The position numbers and the translations under genes are program-made. A model generated the notes under the pieces. The model was not told the DNA's origin and made no database searches. It was given only the letters and a program-made list of their open reading frames with translations. Below, piece after piece: positions 8,994 through 16,361 of a stretch of 64,000 nt of DNA (position 1 is the stretch's first letter; each line of letters starts with the position of its first letter). Source of the DNA: Dissulfurirhabdus thermomarina (GTDB lineage Bacteria > Desulfobacterota > Dissulfuribacteria > Dissulfuribacterales > Dissulfurirhabdaceae); NCBI RefSeq assembly GCF_012979235.1, contig NZ_JAATWC010000003.1, positions 62,001 to 126,000 of the forward strand, given 5' to 3'.

Positions 8994-9994
8994 GCCCCCT
9001 CCCGGACGCCGCCGGCGAGCACCGAGGCCAGTTCCGCCGGGGACACGGTGGCGGTGCCCACCTTGCCCACCACCACGCCGGCCGCCGCGTTGGCCAGCAC
9101 CGCGCCCTCGCGGAAGCTGCGCCCGTCGGCCAGGGCCAGGGCCAGGGCGGCCACCACCGTGTCGCCGGCGCCGGTGACGTCGTAGACCTCCCGGGCCATG
9201 GTGGGGATGGTGAAGAGCCCGGCCTCCGGCTCCCAGAGCGCCATGCCCTCTCCGCCCAGGGTCATGAGCACGGCCCGGGTGTCGAGCCGCCGGTGGATTC
9301 GGCGGCCCGCTTCTTCGACCCTCCCGGGCCCGGCGAGGGAGACGCCGGAGAGGGCCTCCGTCTCGCGCCGGTTGGGCGTGACGATGTCCACCCCGAGGTA
9401 GAGGTCCGCGTTGGCGGGCTTCGGGTCCACCAGCAGCGGGACGGCCGCCGCCCGGCACGCCGCCCCGAGGGCCGCCATCACCGCCGCCGTGACCACGCCC
9501 TTGGCGTAGTCCGAGACCACGACGGCGTCCACCTCGCCCGCAGCGGCCGAGACAAAGGCCTCGAGGCCGGCGGCGGCCCGGGGATCGGGTGGCTTCCGGC
9601 TCTCCCGGTCCACGCGCACCACCTGCTGGCCCCGGGCCAGGACCCGGGTCTTCAGGGTCGTACCCCGGCCGTCCGCCACCACCCCCCGGACGTCGATCCC
9701 CTCCGCCTCGGCCAGCTCCCGGAGCCGCCGGCCGGTTCCGTCCCGGCCCACCACCCCGGCCAGGAGCACCCCCGCGCCGAGTGCCCGGAGATTGTGGGCC
9801 ACGTTGGCCGCCCCGCCGAGGAGGAAGGTCTCCTGCTGGACCTCCACCACGGGGACCGGGGCCTCGGGGGAGATGCGGGAGGTCTCCCCCCAGACGAACT
9901 GGTCCAGCATGAGGTCCCCCACCACCAGGAGCCGGAGGTCCCGAAAGCGGGGGACGGCCTCTGCCAGGGCCCCGAGGTCCACTTCAGGCGTCAT
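8990..9994 (-). CDS. rfaE1: D-glycero-beta-D-manno-heptose-7-phosphate kinase
   Basis: Phosphorylates heptose-7-phosphate at C1 on the way to ADP-heptose for the LPS inner core. The 334-residue protein is a PfkB/ribokinase-fold enzyme with GDLMLDQFVWG, GGAANVAHNL, VVSDYAKGV and the catalytic/anion-hole motif VTGAGDTV near residue 275. It corresponds to only the kinase half of E. coli HldE; the adenylyltransferase half (RfaE2) is not in the window. The start overlaps the Trm112-like gene by 11 bp. gmhB and both heptosyltransferases are in the same operon. Confidence 0.93.
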   Translation of the reverse strand: MTPEVDLGALAEAVPRFRDLRLLVVGDLMLDQFVWGETSRISPEAPVPVVEVQQETFLLGGAANVAHNLRALGAGVLLAGVVGRDGTGRRLRELAEAEGIDVRGVVADGRGTTLKTRVLARGQQVVRVDRESRKPPDPRAAAGLEAFVSAAAGEVDAVVVSDYAKGVVTAAVMAALGAACRAAAVPLLVDPKPANADLYLGVDIVTPNRRETEALSGVSLAGPGRVEEAGRRIHRRLDTRAVLMTLGGEGMALWEPEAGLFTIPTMAREVYDVTGAGDTVVAALALALADGRSFREGAVLANAAAGVVVGKVGTATVSPAELASVLAGGVREGA

Positions 9995-10184
9995 CTCCCG
10001 CCTCGCCCTCCAGGGGCCTCGCCTCCTCCACCAGCATCACGGGGATCCCGTCCCGGACCTCGTAGGCGAGCCGGCACCGGCGGCACACCAGGGCGGAGTC
10101 CGCCTCCGACGGGACCACGGGCCCCTTGCAGGCGGGGCACGCCAGGATCTCGAGCAGTTCCTCGCTGATGCCGAGGGGTGTCAT
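9984..10184 (-). CDS. Trm112-like small zinc-ribbon protein
   Basis: A 66-residue protein of the Trm112/YcaR type. In eukaryotes and archaea Trm112 activates methyltransferases; the bacterial role is unclear. Seen: LLEILACPACKGP and LVCRRCRLAYEVRDGIPVML, giving two CxxC knuckles for one zinc. A strong ribosome site (AAGGAGG) precedes the ATG, which overlaps the waaC stop (ATGA). In Gram-negatives this family often sits beside LPS genes, as here. Confidence 0.88.
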   Translation of the reverse strand: MTPLGISEELLEILACPACKGPVVPSEADSALVCRRCRLAYEVRDGIPVMLVEEARPLEGEAGDDA

Positions 10185-11251
10185 CGGATTCCTCCTTCTC
10201 CCGGGGCCGCCGCCCCGGCGGCCAATACACGGTCCACGGCGGCGCAGACCTCCGCCGCCCCGATTTCCTCCATGCACCGGGGATCTGCGCAGCGGCGCCG
10301 GAAACATGGGCTGCAGGCGAGCCCTCGCCGGACGACCACGTGTCCCTCCCCGAAGGGCCCCGTCCGCCACGGGGCCGTGGGGCCGAAGAGCGCCACCACC
10401 GGTGCCCCGGCGGCGGCCGCCAGGTGCATGGGCCCGGTGTCGGTGCTCACCACCGCCCGGGCCCGCCGGAAGAGGGCCGCCAGCTGGGGCAGGGTGGTGC
10501 GGCCGGTGAGGTCGGCCACGTCCACACGGGCCTCGTCCCGGATGGCCCGGGCCAGGCCCCGGTCCCCGGCGCCCCCCACCACCACCGGGAGCAGGCCCCG
10601 CTCCCGGGCGGCGAACTCGGCCACCCGGGCGAATCCCGAAGGAGTCCAGCGCTTGGTGGGCCACACCGTACCGGGCACCAGGACCAGGTGACGAGGCGAA
10701 TGGTACCCGCCGGCGGCCAGAAGGTCCAGGGCCTCCCGCTCCGCCGCGGGCCCGGCGTTGAGGGGAAACTCCGGCGGCCCGCCGGGCGCCCCGAGGTGCC
10801 GGGCCAGGCGCAGGTAGCGCAGCACGGCGTGCTCGTCCGGGTCGTAGGGCGGCAGGCGCTCGGTGAGGAAGAGGGAACTGCCCTCGCGCCCGCCCGCGAA
10901 TCCCACCTTGCGGGGGCTCCGGGTGGCGGCGGCCACCAACCCGCTCTTGAGGAGCCCCTGGAGTTCGAGAACCACGTCGTACCGGGCGGCCCGGAGCCGG
11001 CGGAGAAAGGCCCGCAGCTCCCCGGCGAGCCCGGGCCAGCGGCCCGGCCGCCGCACCGCCCCGCCCCACCGCCGGCGGGGGTAGACGATCACGCGGTCGA
11101 GCATCGGGTGCCCATCGAGGAGTCCCGCCGCGGCCTCTCCCACCACCCAGTCCACGGCGGCGGCGGGAAAGGCGCGGCGCAGCGCCGCCAGGACCGGCAG
11201 CGCCTGGACCACGTCCCCGAGGGCGCTCAGCTTGACGATGAGAATCCGCAT
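10181..11251 (-). CDS. waaC: ADP-heptose:LPS heptosyltransferase (WaaC-like)
   Basis: GT9 glycosyltransferase that adds heptose to the Kdo region of the LPS core at the inner membrane. The 356-residue protein begins MRILIVKLSALGDVVQALP, the hallmark of heptosyltransferase I, and has VVSTDTGPMHLAAAAGAP with the conserved Asp and His for ADP-heptose. A C-terminal cysteine motif (CSPCFRRRC....CM) is shared with the second heptosyltransferase here. ATG chosen over a GTG two codons earlier because GGAG lies just upstream. It overlaps gmhB by 25 bp. Assignment as I rather than another GT9 member is by similarity of the N-terminal motif. Confidence 0.85.
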   Translation of the reverse strand: MRILIVKLSALGDVVQALPVLAALRRAFPAAAVDWVVGEAAAGLLDGHPMLDRVIVYPRRRWGGAVRRPGRWPGLAGELRAFLRRLRAARYDVVLELQGLLKSGLVAAATRSPRKVGFAGGREGSSLFLTERLPPYDPDEHAVLRYLRLARHLGAPGGPPEFPLNAGPAAEREALDLLAAGGYHSPRHLVLVPGTVWPTKRWTPSGFARVAEFAARERGLLPVVVGGAGDRGLARAIRDEARVDVADLTGRTTLPQLAALFRRARAVVSTDTGPMHLAAAAGAPVVALFGPTAPWRTGPFGEGHVVVRRGLACSPCFRRRCADPRCMEEIGAAEVCAAVDRVLAAGAAAPGEGGIR

Positions 11252-11808
11252 ATCCACTCCGCCGCCGCCGCCAGGTCCTCGGCCACGTGCACCCCGGCCA
11301 GCCCCCCGCCTTCCGCCAGCCGCCGCTCGGTCTGGCGTCCTTGGCCGGTCCGGACCAGCACCGCCCGGGCCCCCACGGCGGCGGCCAGGTCCAGGTCCAC
11401 GCCGCCGTCCCCCACCACGAAGGACCGGGCGGGGTCGAGGCCGAGCTCCGCCGCGGCCCGCTCCACCATGCCGGGGGCCGGCTTCCGGCAGCGGCAGGCA
11501 CGATGATAGGGCCCCTCCCCCGCCTCCGGGTGGTGGGGGCAGTAGTACCACCGGTCCACCCGGGCCCCCTCGGCGGCCAGCCGCCGGTCCAGCTCCCGAT
11601 GGACCTCCTCCACGAAGGTCTCGGCGAAGTAGCCGCGCGCCACCCCGGACTGGTTGGTCACCACCACCACGGGCCATCCCGCCCGGTTCAGGCGGCGCAC
11701 GGCCCCCGCGGCGCCGGGGAGGAGCCGGAGGTCCTCCATGCGCCGGAGGTAGTGGACGTCCTCGACGAGGGTCCCGTCGCGGTCCAGGAAGACGGCGGCG
11801 CGGCTCAC
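11227..11808 (-). CDS. gmhB: D-glycero-beta-D-manno-heptose 1,7-bisphosphate phosphatase
   Basis: Removes the C7 phosphate in ADP-heptose synthesis. A 193-residue HAD-family enzyme with the nucleophile motif FLDRDGTL at the N-terminus, VVVTNQSGVARG (motif II Thr), a zinc loop CPHHPEAGEGPYHRACRCRKP, and FVVGDGGVDLDLA (motif IV). The GTG start overlaps the waaF stop (GTGA). It works between rfaE1 and the missing rfaE2; gmhA is also not in the window. Confidence 0.93.
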   Translation of the reverse strand: MSRAAVFLDRDGTLVEDVHYLRRMEDLRLLPGAAGAVRRLNRAGWPVVVVTNQSGVARGYFAETFVEEVHRELDRRLAAEGARVDRWYYCPHHPEAGEGPYHRACRCRKPAPGMVERAAAELGLDPARSFVVGDGGVDLDLAAAVGARAVLVRTGQGRQTERRLAEGGGLAGVHVAEDLAAAAEWICGFSSSS

Positions 11809-12887
11809 GCGTCCCGCTCCAGCCGGCGCCGGCAGGCCGCCAGCACCTCGTCGACGCCGATGCCCTTCATGCACTCGAAGCCCCCCGGGCAGGAACGGCG
11901 CAGGCACGGGGAACACGGCAGCTCGTGCCGGATCACCGTGCTGCGGATGGACCAGGGCCCGGTGGTCACCGGGTTGGTGGAGCCGAAGATCGCCACCAGC
12001 GGCACGTCCAGGGCCGCCCCCACGTGCATCAGGCCGGAATCGTTGGTGACGAACAGCCGCAGCCGCCCCACCAGGGCCATGGCCTCCGCCAGCGAGGTGG
12101 CCCCGGCCAGGTCGTGGGCCCGGGGGCCGACGGCCCCGCAGATCGCCTCCGCCTGGGGGCGTTCCCGCGCCGTCCCGAAGACCAGGAGGTGGGCGCCGGT
12201 CTCCGCCAGGAGCCGCCGGCCGAGCTCGGCGAACCGTTCCACGGGCCAGCACTTGGCGGGGCCGTACGCGGCCCCCGGGTTGAAGCCGATGAGCGGCGCC
12301 GACGGCGGCACCCCCCGTGCAGCCAGCAGGCGGTCGGCCCCGGCCTCGCCCTCCGGGGGGACGCGGAGGGAAAGACACGGGGCGTCCCCCCCGGGGGCCG
12401 CCCGGACCGGAGCGCCGTCGCCGTCGCCCCCCAGGGCCGCCACGAGGTCCAGGTAGTGGTAGATCTCGTGCCGCAGGGTCTTCTCGGCGGGCACCGGGAC
12501 GGCCCGGGTGAGCAGCCCGGAGCGGCCGTCCGCGGCGTATCCCACCCGCTCGGGGATACGGGCGAGCCAGGGGACGAGGGCCGAATCCAGGGAGTTGGGC
12601 AGGATCACGGCCAGGTCGAAGGCCCGGTCCCGGAGGGCCGCCGCCGCCCGGAACCGGTCGACCACCCCCCGGGCCCCGCCGCGGACGTCCAGGGGCAGGA
12701 CCCCTGTCACCGAGGGATGGGCGGAGAAGACCGGCAGCACCCACGGCCGCCCCAGCACGGTGACCGGGCTGCCCGGAAAGCGGCCGCGGAGGGCCTCCAG
12801 GGCGGGGGTGGACATCACCGCGTCGCCGATCCAGTTGGCGGCGCGGACGAGGATGCGCGGGGCGCCGTCGGGAGGGAGGGTCTTCAT
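11805..12887 (-). CDS. waaF: ADP-heptose:LPS heptosyltransferase II
   Basis: GT9 enzyme adding the second heptose to the inner core. The 360-residue protein has the diagnostic RAANWIGDAVMSTPAL near its N-terminus, GFNPGAAYGPAKCWPVERFA, and LFVTNDSGLMHVGAALDVPLVAIFGSTNPVTTGP for ADP-heptose binding. The C-terminus has the cysteine cluster CSPCLRRSC....C seen in waaC. It is the first gene of the long minus-strand operon; the ATG was chosen because the family start aligns with MKTLPPDGAPRILVRA. A 124-nt leader separates it from a plausible promoter. Confidence 0.92.
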   Translation of the reverse strand: MKTLPPDGAPRILVRAANWIGDAVMSTPALEALRGRFPGSPVTVLGRPWVLPVFSAHPSVTGVLPLDVRGGARGVVDRFRAAAALRDRAFDLAVILPNSLDSALVPWLARIPERVGYAADGRSGLLTRAVPVPAEKTLRHEIYHYLDLVAALGGDGDGAPVRAAPGGDAPCLSLRVPPEGEAGADRLLAARGVPPSAPLIGFNPGAAYGPAKCWPVERFAELGRRLLAETGAHLLVFGTARERPQAEAICGAVGPRAHDLAGATSLAEAMALVGRLRLFVTNDSGLMHVGAALDVPLVAIFGSTNPVTTGPWSIRSTVIRHELPCSPCLRRSCPGGFECMKGIGVDEVLAACRRRLERDA

Positions 12888-13017
12888 GGTGGCTACTCTA
12901 TCGCAGATCCGAAACGGAAACGGCCCGGCGCCGATCTCCGGACGCCGGCCCCGCGGCAGCCCGCAGCCTTCCGCGGCGCCGCCGCCCCCGGGTTCCCCCG
13001 CGGGAGGAAACGGCCCC

Positions 13018-13046
13018 TCTTTATCAGAGACGGCGGGGTTCGTCAA
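13018..13046 (-). promoter_or_regulatory. Candidate promoter of the waaF-waaA operon
   Basis: On the minus strand, TTGACG (13041-13046) is followed after 17 bp by TAAAGA (13018-13023). It is one of the few AT-rich spots in the 241-bp divergent spacer between waaF and the small gene at 13129. The -10 is imperfect. Confidence 0.45.
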
Positions 13047-13128
13047 AGACGGCGGGCCTGGCGGCCGGGTTCCGCACCCGGTATGGTGCCATGGATCGCT
13101 CGGAGACGACACACCGGGAGAAACGGCC

Positions 13129-13326
13129 ATGCACCACGACGACGGGGAGCGGCGCCCCTCCGCCGCGCCGGACGAGGAGACGGAGCTCCTCTCCATCCGC
13201 ATCCGCAAGGACCTCTACCGGGCCTTCCGCCGGTGCGCCTGGATGACCGTCCACGAGACCGGGCTCACCCTGGACGAGGTCCACAACCGGCTCGTGGAGG
13301 ATCTCCTCCGGGCCAGGGGCTGTTGA
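13129..13326 (+). CDS. Small hypothetical protein, ribbon-helix-helix-like
   Basis: I do not recognise the family with certainty. The 65-residue product has an acidic N-terminus followed by LLSIRIRKDLYRAFRRCAW, which has the alternating basic pattern of a ribbon-helix-helix DNA-binding strand and helix, and a second helix TLDEVHNRLVEDLLRARG. GGGAG lies about 9 nt before the ATG. It is alone on its strand and converges with the PHP gene, only 4 bp away. The function is unknown; a small transcription factor or antitoxin-like protein is a guess. Confidence 0.6.
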   Translation: MHHDDGERRPSAAPDEETELLSIRIRKDLYRAFRRCAWMTVHETGLTLDEVHNRLVEDLLRARGC

Positions 13327-13330
13327 CCCC

Positions 13331-13984
13331 CTATATATTAAGGTTGGAATGCACCGGCCGGGGTGCGGGACCCGCCGGAAAGACGACGGGCCGGTGGAGG
13401 ACGAGGGGCAGGAAGCGCCCCCGGTTCAGCTGCGCCACGAGATCGTCCCGGTTCCGGACCGGCTGGTGGAAGCCCGTCACCACCCGGCCGAGTTCGTGGA
13501 GGGCGTGGGCGTCGCTGCCGCCGGCAAGCCCCACGCCGTAGGCCTCGGCCCAGGGCCGGACCGCGGCGTCCTCCTCCGGGGTGTTGCGACCGTTCCGCCC
13601 CTCCACCACCCGGCAGAGGCCGCCCCGGACCAGGGCCTCGGCCACCCCGCGCCCGCGCCGGAAGGGATGGGCCGCCACGGCCGCGCCGTCCACCTGGGCG
13701 ACGAGGCGCAGGAGGGCCTGGGCCGGCAGCCCGGGCGGCAGGTCCTCGAAGGGCCCGAAGAGGAGGAAATCCCCCTCCGGGGTAGTATACTCCATGCCGA
13801 TCACCACGCAGAGGCCGTCGTCCTGGAGTCCCTCCACGACCTCCCGGCGGGCGGCCATGGTGTCGTGGTCGGTGATGCAGACCCCGTCGAGCCCCATCCG
13901 GCGGGCGTTTCGGAGGATCTCCCGCGTCTCGAGACGGCTGCAGGGCGAATGCTCGGTGTGGACGTGAAGGTCGAAACGGAACAT
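13331..13984 (-). CDS. PHP-domain metal-dependent phosphoesterase
   Basis: PHP proteins hydrolyse phosphate esters (for example nucleoside 3',5'-bisphosphates or RNA ends) using a cluster of metal ions. The 217-residue product has FDLHVHTEHSP at the start, GLDGVCITDHDTM, VIGMEYTTPEGDFLLFG, VAAHPFRRG and the C-terminal GGSDAHALHELG, giving the expected His/Asp/Glu metal ligands. GGTGGGG precedes the ATG. It is a PHP-only protein, not a polymerase subunit. Substrate cannot be predicted. It is divergent from apgM. Confidence 0.85.
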   Translation of the reverse strand: MFRFDLHVHTEHSPCSRLETREILRNARRMGLDGVCITDHDTMAARREVVEGLQDDGLCVVIGMEYTTPEGDFLLFGPFEDLPPGLPAQALLRLVAQVDGAAVAAHPFRRGRGVAEALVRGGLCRVVEGRNGRNTPEEDAAVRPWAEAYGVGLAGGSDAHALHELGRVVTGFHQPVRNRDDLVAQLNRGRFLPLVLHRPVVFPAGPAPRPVHSNLNI

Positions 13985-14090
13985 ATCCCCACCTTGGCGC
14001 CGATCCGCCCGTCCTGCAAATCGGAACATCCGATGGACCCGCCGCGCTCCATCGGCCGGGGCGATCCACGCCCGGCGGGCCCCTGAAGAG

Positions 14091-15389
14091 ATGCCGGAAC
14101 GCTGCCTCCTGGTCATACTCGACGGCATCGGCGACCGGGCCGTTCCGTCGCTGGGCCACCGGACGCCACTCCAGGCGGCGGCCACCCCCCACCTCGACCG
14201 CCTGGCCGCGGCGGGGGCCTGCGGGCTCCTCCACGCGGACCGGCCCGGGGTCCCCCTCCCCAGCGAGAACGCCCACTTCGCCCTCTTCGGCTACGAGCCG
14301 GCGCATTTTCCGGGGCGGGGGGCCCTCGAGGCCCTTGGGGCGGGCCTCCCGCTGGAGACCGGAGACGTGGCCGTCCTCGCCCGTCTCGACCACGTGGAGG
14401 CGGCGGACGGCCTCCTCCGCCTCGGCCCGGAGCTCCCCGGCGCCGCCCCCGGCGAAGCGGAGGCCCTGGCCGCCCACCTGGGCCCCCTGGAGACCCACGG
14501 CCTCCGCCTCGCCTTCCACCCCGTCCGCGGTCCCTTCGGCATCCTCCGGATCCAGGGCGGCGCGGTCCCCTGGTTCACCGACTCGGACCCCATGACCCGG
14601 GGCGCCCCCATGCTGCGGGTCCGCCCCTGGGCCGGCGCGCCGGAACCCGAGGCCGCCCGCCGGTCGGCGGCGGCCGTGGAGGCCTACCTCCGCCGCGCCC
14701 TGGATCGCCTCCCGGCGCACCGCGTCAACCGGATGCGGACGGCCGACGGACGGCCGCCGCTCAATACCCTGGTCACCCAGCGGCCGGGCCGGGCGGGCAC
14801 CGCCCCCGGCTTTCGGCGCCGGTGGGGCCTCAGGGGGCTCTCCATCGGCTCGGGCCTGCTCTACAAGGGAATCGCCGCCTTCCTGGGGCTCGACTTCCGG
14901 GAAGACCCGGACGGCGGCGACCCCGGGGCGGACCTGGCCCGCCGCCTGCGCATGGCCGCCGAGGCCGCCGGCCACGACTTCGTCCACGTCCACACCAAGG
15001 CCCCGGACCAGGCGGCCCACACCAAGACCCCGGAAGAGAAGGTCCGGATCATCGAGACCCTGGACCGGGGGCTGGGGGAATCGGCCGTCATCGAGGACCC
15101 CTCCCTGCTCCTGGTGGTCACCGCGGACCATTCCACCCCGAGCATGGGACCCCTGGTCCATTCCGGCGAACCGGTGCCGGTCGTCTTCCACGGCGGGGGG
15201 GTGCGGCGGGACGACGTCCGCCGCTTCGACGAGGTCGCCTGCGCCGCCGGCGTCCTCGGGCGCCTGGCCGGCCGGGACCTCATGCCCATGATCCTCGACC
15301 ACCTCGACCGCGCCAAGCTCCGGGGCCTCATGGACACCCCGGAGGACCAGCCCTACTGGCCCGGAGACCGGGAACCCTGGAGGACGTGA
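14091..15389 (+). CDS. apgM: 2,3-bisphosphoglycerate-independent phosphoglycerate mutase, archaeal type
   Basis: Interconverts 3- and 2-phosphoglycerate in glycolysis and gluconeogenesis with two metal ions. The 432-residue product belongs to the aPGAM branch of the alkaline-phosphatase superfamily: CLLVILDGIGDR at the start, SENAHFALFGY with the presumed nucleophilic Ser, WFTDSDPMTRGAP, HVHTKAPDQAAHTK, and VVTADHSTPSMGPLVHSGEPVPV near the C-terminus. A related branch acts as homoserine kinase, so the activity is not fully secure. The next gene starts 4 bp later. Confidence 0.85.
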   Translation: MPERCLLVILDGIGDRAVPSLGHRTPLQAAATPHLDRLAAAGACGLLHADRPGVPLPSENAHFALFGYEPAHFPGRGALEALGAGLPLETGDVAVLARLDHVEAADGLLRLGPELPGAAPGEAEALAAHLGPLETHGLRLAFHPVRGPFGILRIQGGAVPWFTDSDPMTRGAPMLRVRPWAGAPEPEAARRSAAAVEAYLRRALDRLPAHRVNRMRTADGRPPLNTLVTQRPGRAGTAPGFRRRWGLRGLSIGSGLLYKGIAAFLGLDFREDPDGGDPGADLARRLRMAAEAAGHDFVHVHTKAPDQAAHTKTPEEKVRIIETLDRGLGESAVIEDPSLLLVVTADHSTPSMGPLVHSGEPVPVVFHGGGVRRDDVRRFDEVACAAGVLGRLAGRDLMPMILDHLDRAKLRGLMDTPEDQPYWPGDREPWRT

Positions 15390-15393
15390 GCCC

Positions 15394-15966
15394 ATGACCA
15401 CCGGCGTGATCCACGGCCGCTTCCAGGTCTTTCACAACGACCACCTCGCCTATCTCCTGGCGGGCCGAGACCGGTGCGACCACCTGGTGGTGGGCATCAC
15501 CAACCCCGATCCCTGGTCCACGCGCCGCGACCCCGCCGACCCGGCCCGGAGCGACCCGGCGGCCAACCCCTTGACCTACTATGAGCGCCACCGGATCCTC
15601 CAGGCCGTGCTCCTGGACGAGGGCCTGGACCCGGCCGCCTTCTCCATCGTCCCCTTCCCCGTCAACTTCCCCGAGCGATGGGCCGCCTACGTCCCGCTGG
15701 ACGCCGTCTTCTTCCTGACCATCTACGACGCGTGGGGGGAACGAAAACTCCGCCTCTTCCAGGACCGGGGCCTCCGGGCCGAGGTCCTCTGGCGGCGGCC
15801 GCCGGCCCGGAAGGGGCTCTCGGCCTCCCGGGTCCGGGCACTCATCCGGGAAGGGGGCGACTGGGAACCCCTGGTGCCGCCCGCCGCCGCCCGGGTCATG
15901 AAGGCCCTCGGCATCCCGGAACGCCTCCGCGGCGGCGTTGACACCCACTCCGCCCCGACCCTATAG
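15394..15966 (+). CDS. NadM-like nucleotidyltransferase (nicotinamide/nicotinate mononucleotide adenylyltransferase)
   Basis: Probably joins AMP to NMN or NaMN to make NAD precursors. The 190-residue protein begins GVIHGRFQVFHNDHLAYLL, matching the GRFQxxHxxH nucleotidyltransferase motif, and ends with GLSASRVRALI, matching the ISxSxxR motif. This arrangement is typical of the archaeal NadM type rather than bacterial NadD. Coupled to apgM. Its 3' end contains a promoter for the next small gene. Other cytidylyltransferase-fold activities are possible. Confidence 0.75.
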   Translation: MTTGVIHGRFQVFHNDHLAYLLAGRDRCDHLVVGITNPDPWSTRRDPADPARSDPAANPLTYYERHRILQAVLLDEGLDPAAFSIVPFPVNFPERWAAYVPLDAVFFLTIYDAWGERKLRLFQDRGLRAEVLWRRPPARKGLSASRVRALIREGGDWEPLVPPAAARVMKALGIPERLRGGVDTHSAPTL

Positions 15967-15967
15967 T
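15938..15967 (+). promoter_or_regulatory. Promoter for the small conserved gene and possibly glnE
   Basis: TTGACA (15938-15943), 18-bp spacer, TATAGT (15962-15967). The element overlaps the last codons of the upstream gene. A GC-rich inverted repeat (about 15978-16005) lies in the transcribed leader, followed by AAGGAGG before the ATG at 16041. Confidence 0.7.
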
Positions 15968-16040
15968 CGAGACAAGAGGCGCCGCCCGATCCGGGCGGGC
16001 GGCGCACGGACCCGAGCCCCCCTGGAGAAGGAGGCATCAC

Positions 16041-16316
16041 ATGCTGGACAAGAAGGCCCTCTGCGAGAAGATCAGCCAGATCTATCCGGACATCGGCGCG
16101 TGCCAGATCGACGTGGACGTGGAATACGACGAGTCCAAGAAGGCCTGGGTGGTCCACCTCGAAAAGGACGGCAAGCGCCTCGACACCTACCTCGAACCCG
16201 AGGAGGCCGACGCCTGCATGCTGGGCAAGGAATGCGTCTCCCTCGGGCTCCAGGTCGGCCAGCTGGTCCGCGACATCAAGGAACGCCCCTCCACCCGGCA
16301 ATCGGAAGGTGTCTGA
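16041..16316 (+). CDS. Small conserved hypothetical protein
   Basis: A 91-residue soluble acidic protein; I do not recognise a named family. Visible blocks are MLDKKALCEKISQIYPDIGAC, a beta-hairpin-like CQIDVDVEYDESKKAWVVHLEKD, and YLEPEEADACMLGKECVSLGLQVGQL. It has four cysteines (C8, about C20, C57 and C63). It has its own promoter and a strong AAGGAGG ribosome site, suggesting good expression. It is followed 45 bp later by glnE. A ligand-binding or protein-partner role is possible, but nothing supports a specific function. Confidence 0.75.
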   Translation: MLDKKALCEKISQIYPDIGACQIDVDVEYDESKKAWVVHLEKDGKRLDTYLEPEEADACMLGKECVSLGLQVGQLVRDIKERPSTRQSEGV

Positions 16317-16361
16317 CCCGGCGCCACCCCCGCCCAATCCCGCCCGGCCCCGGACACGGCC

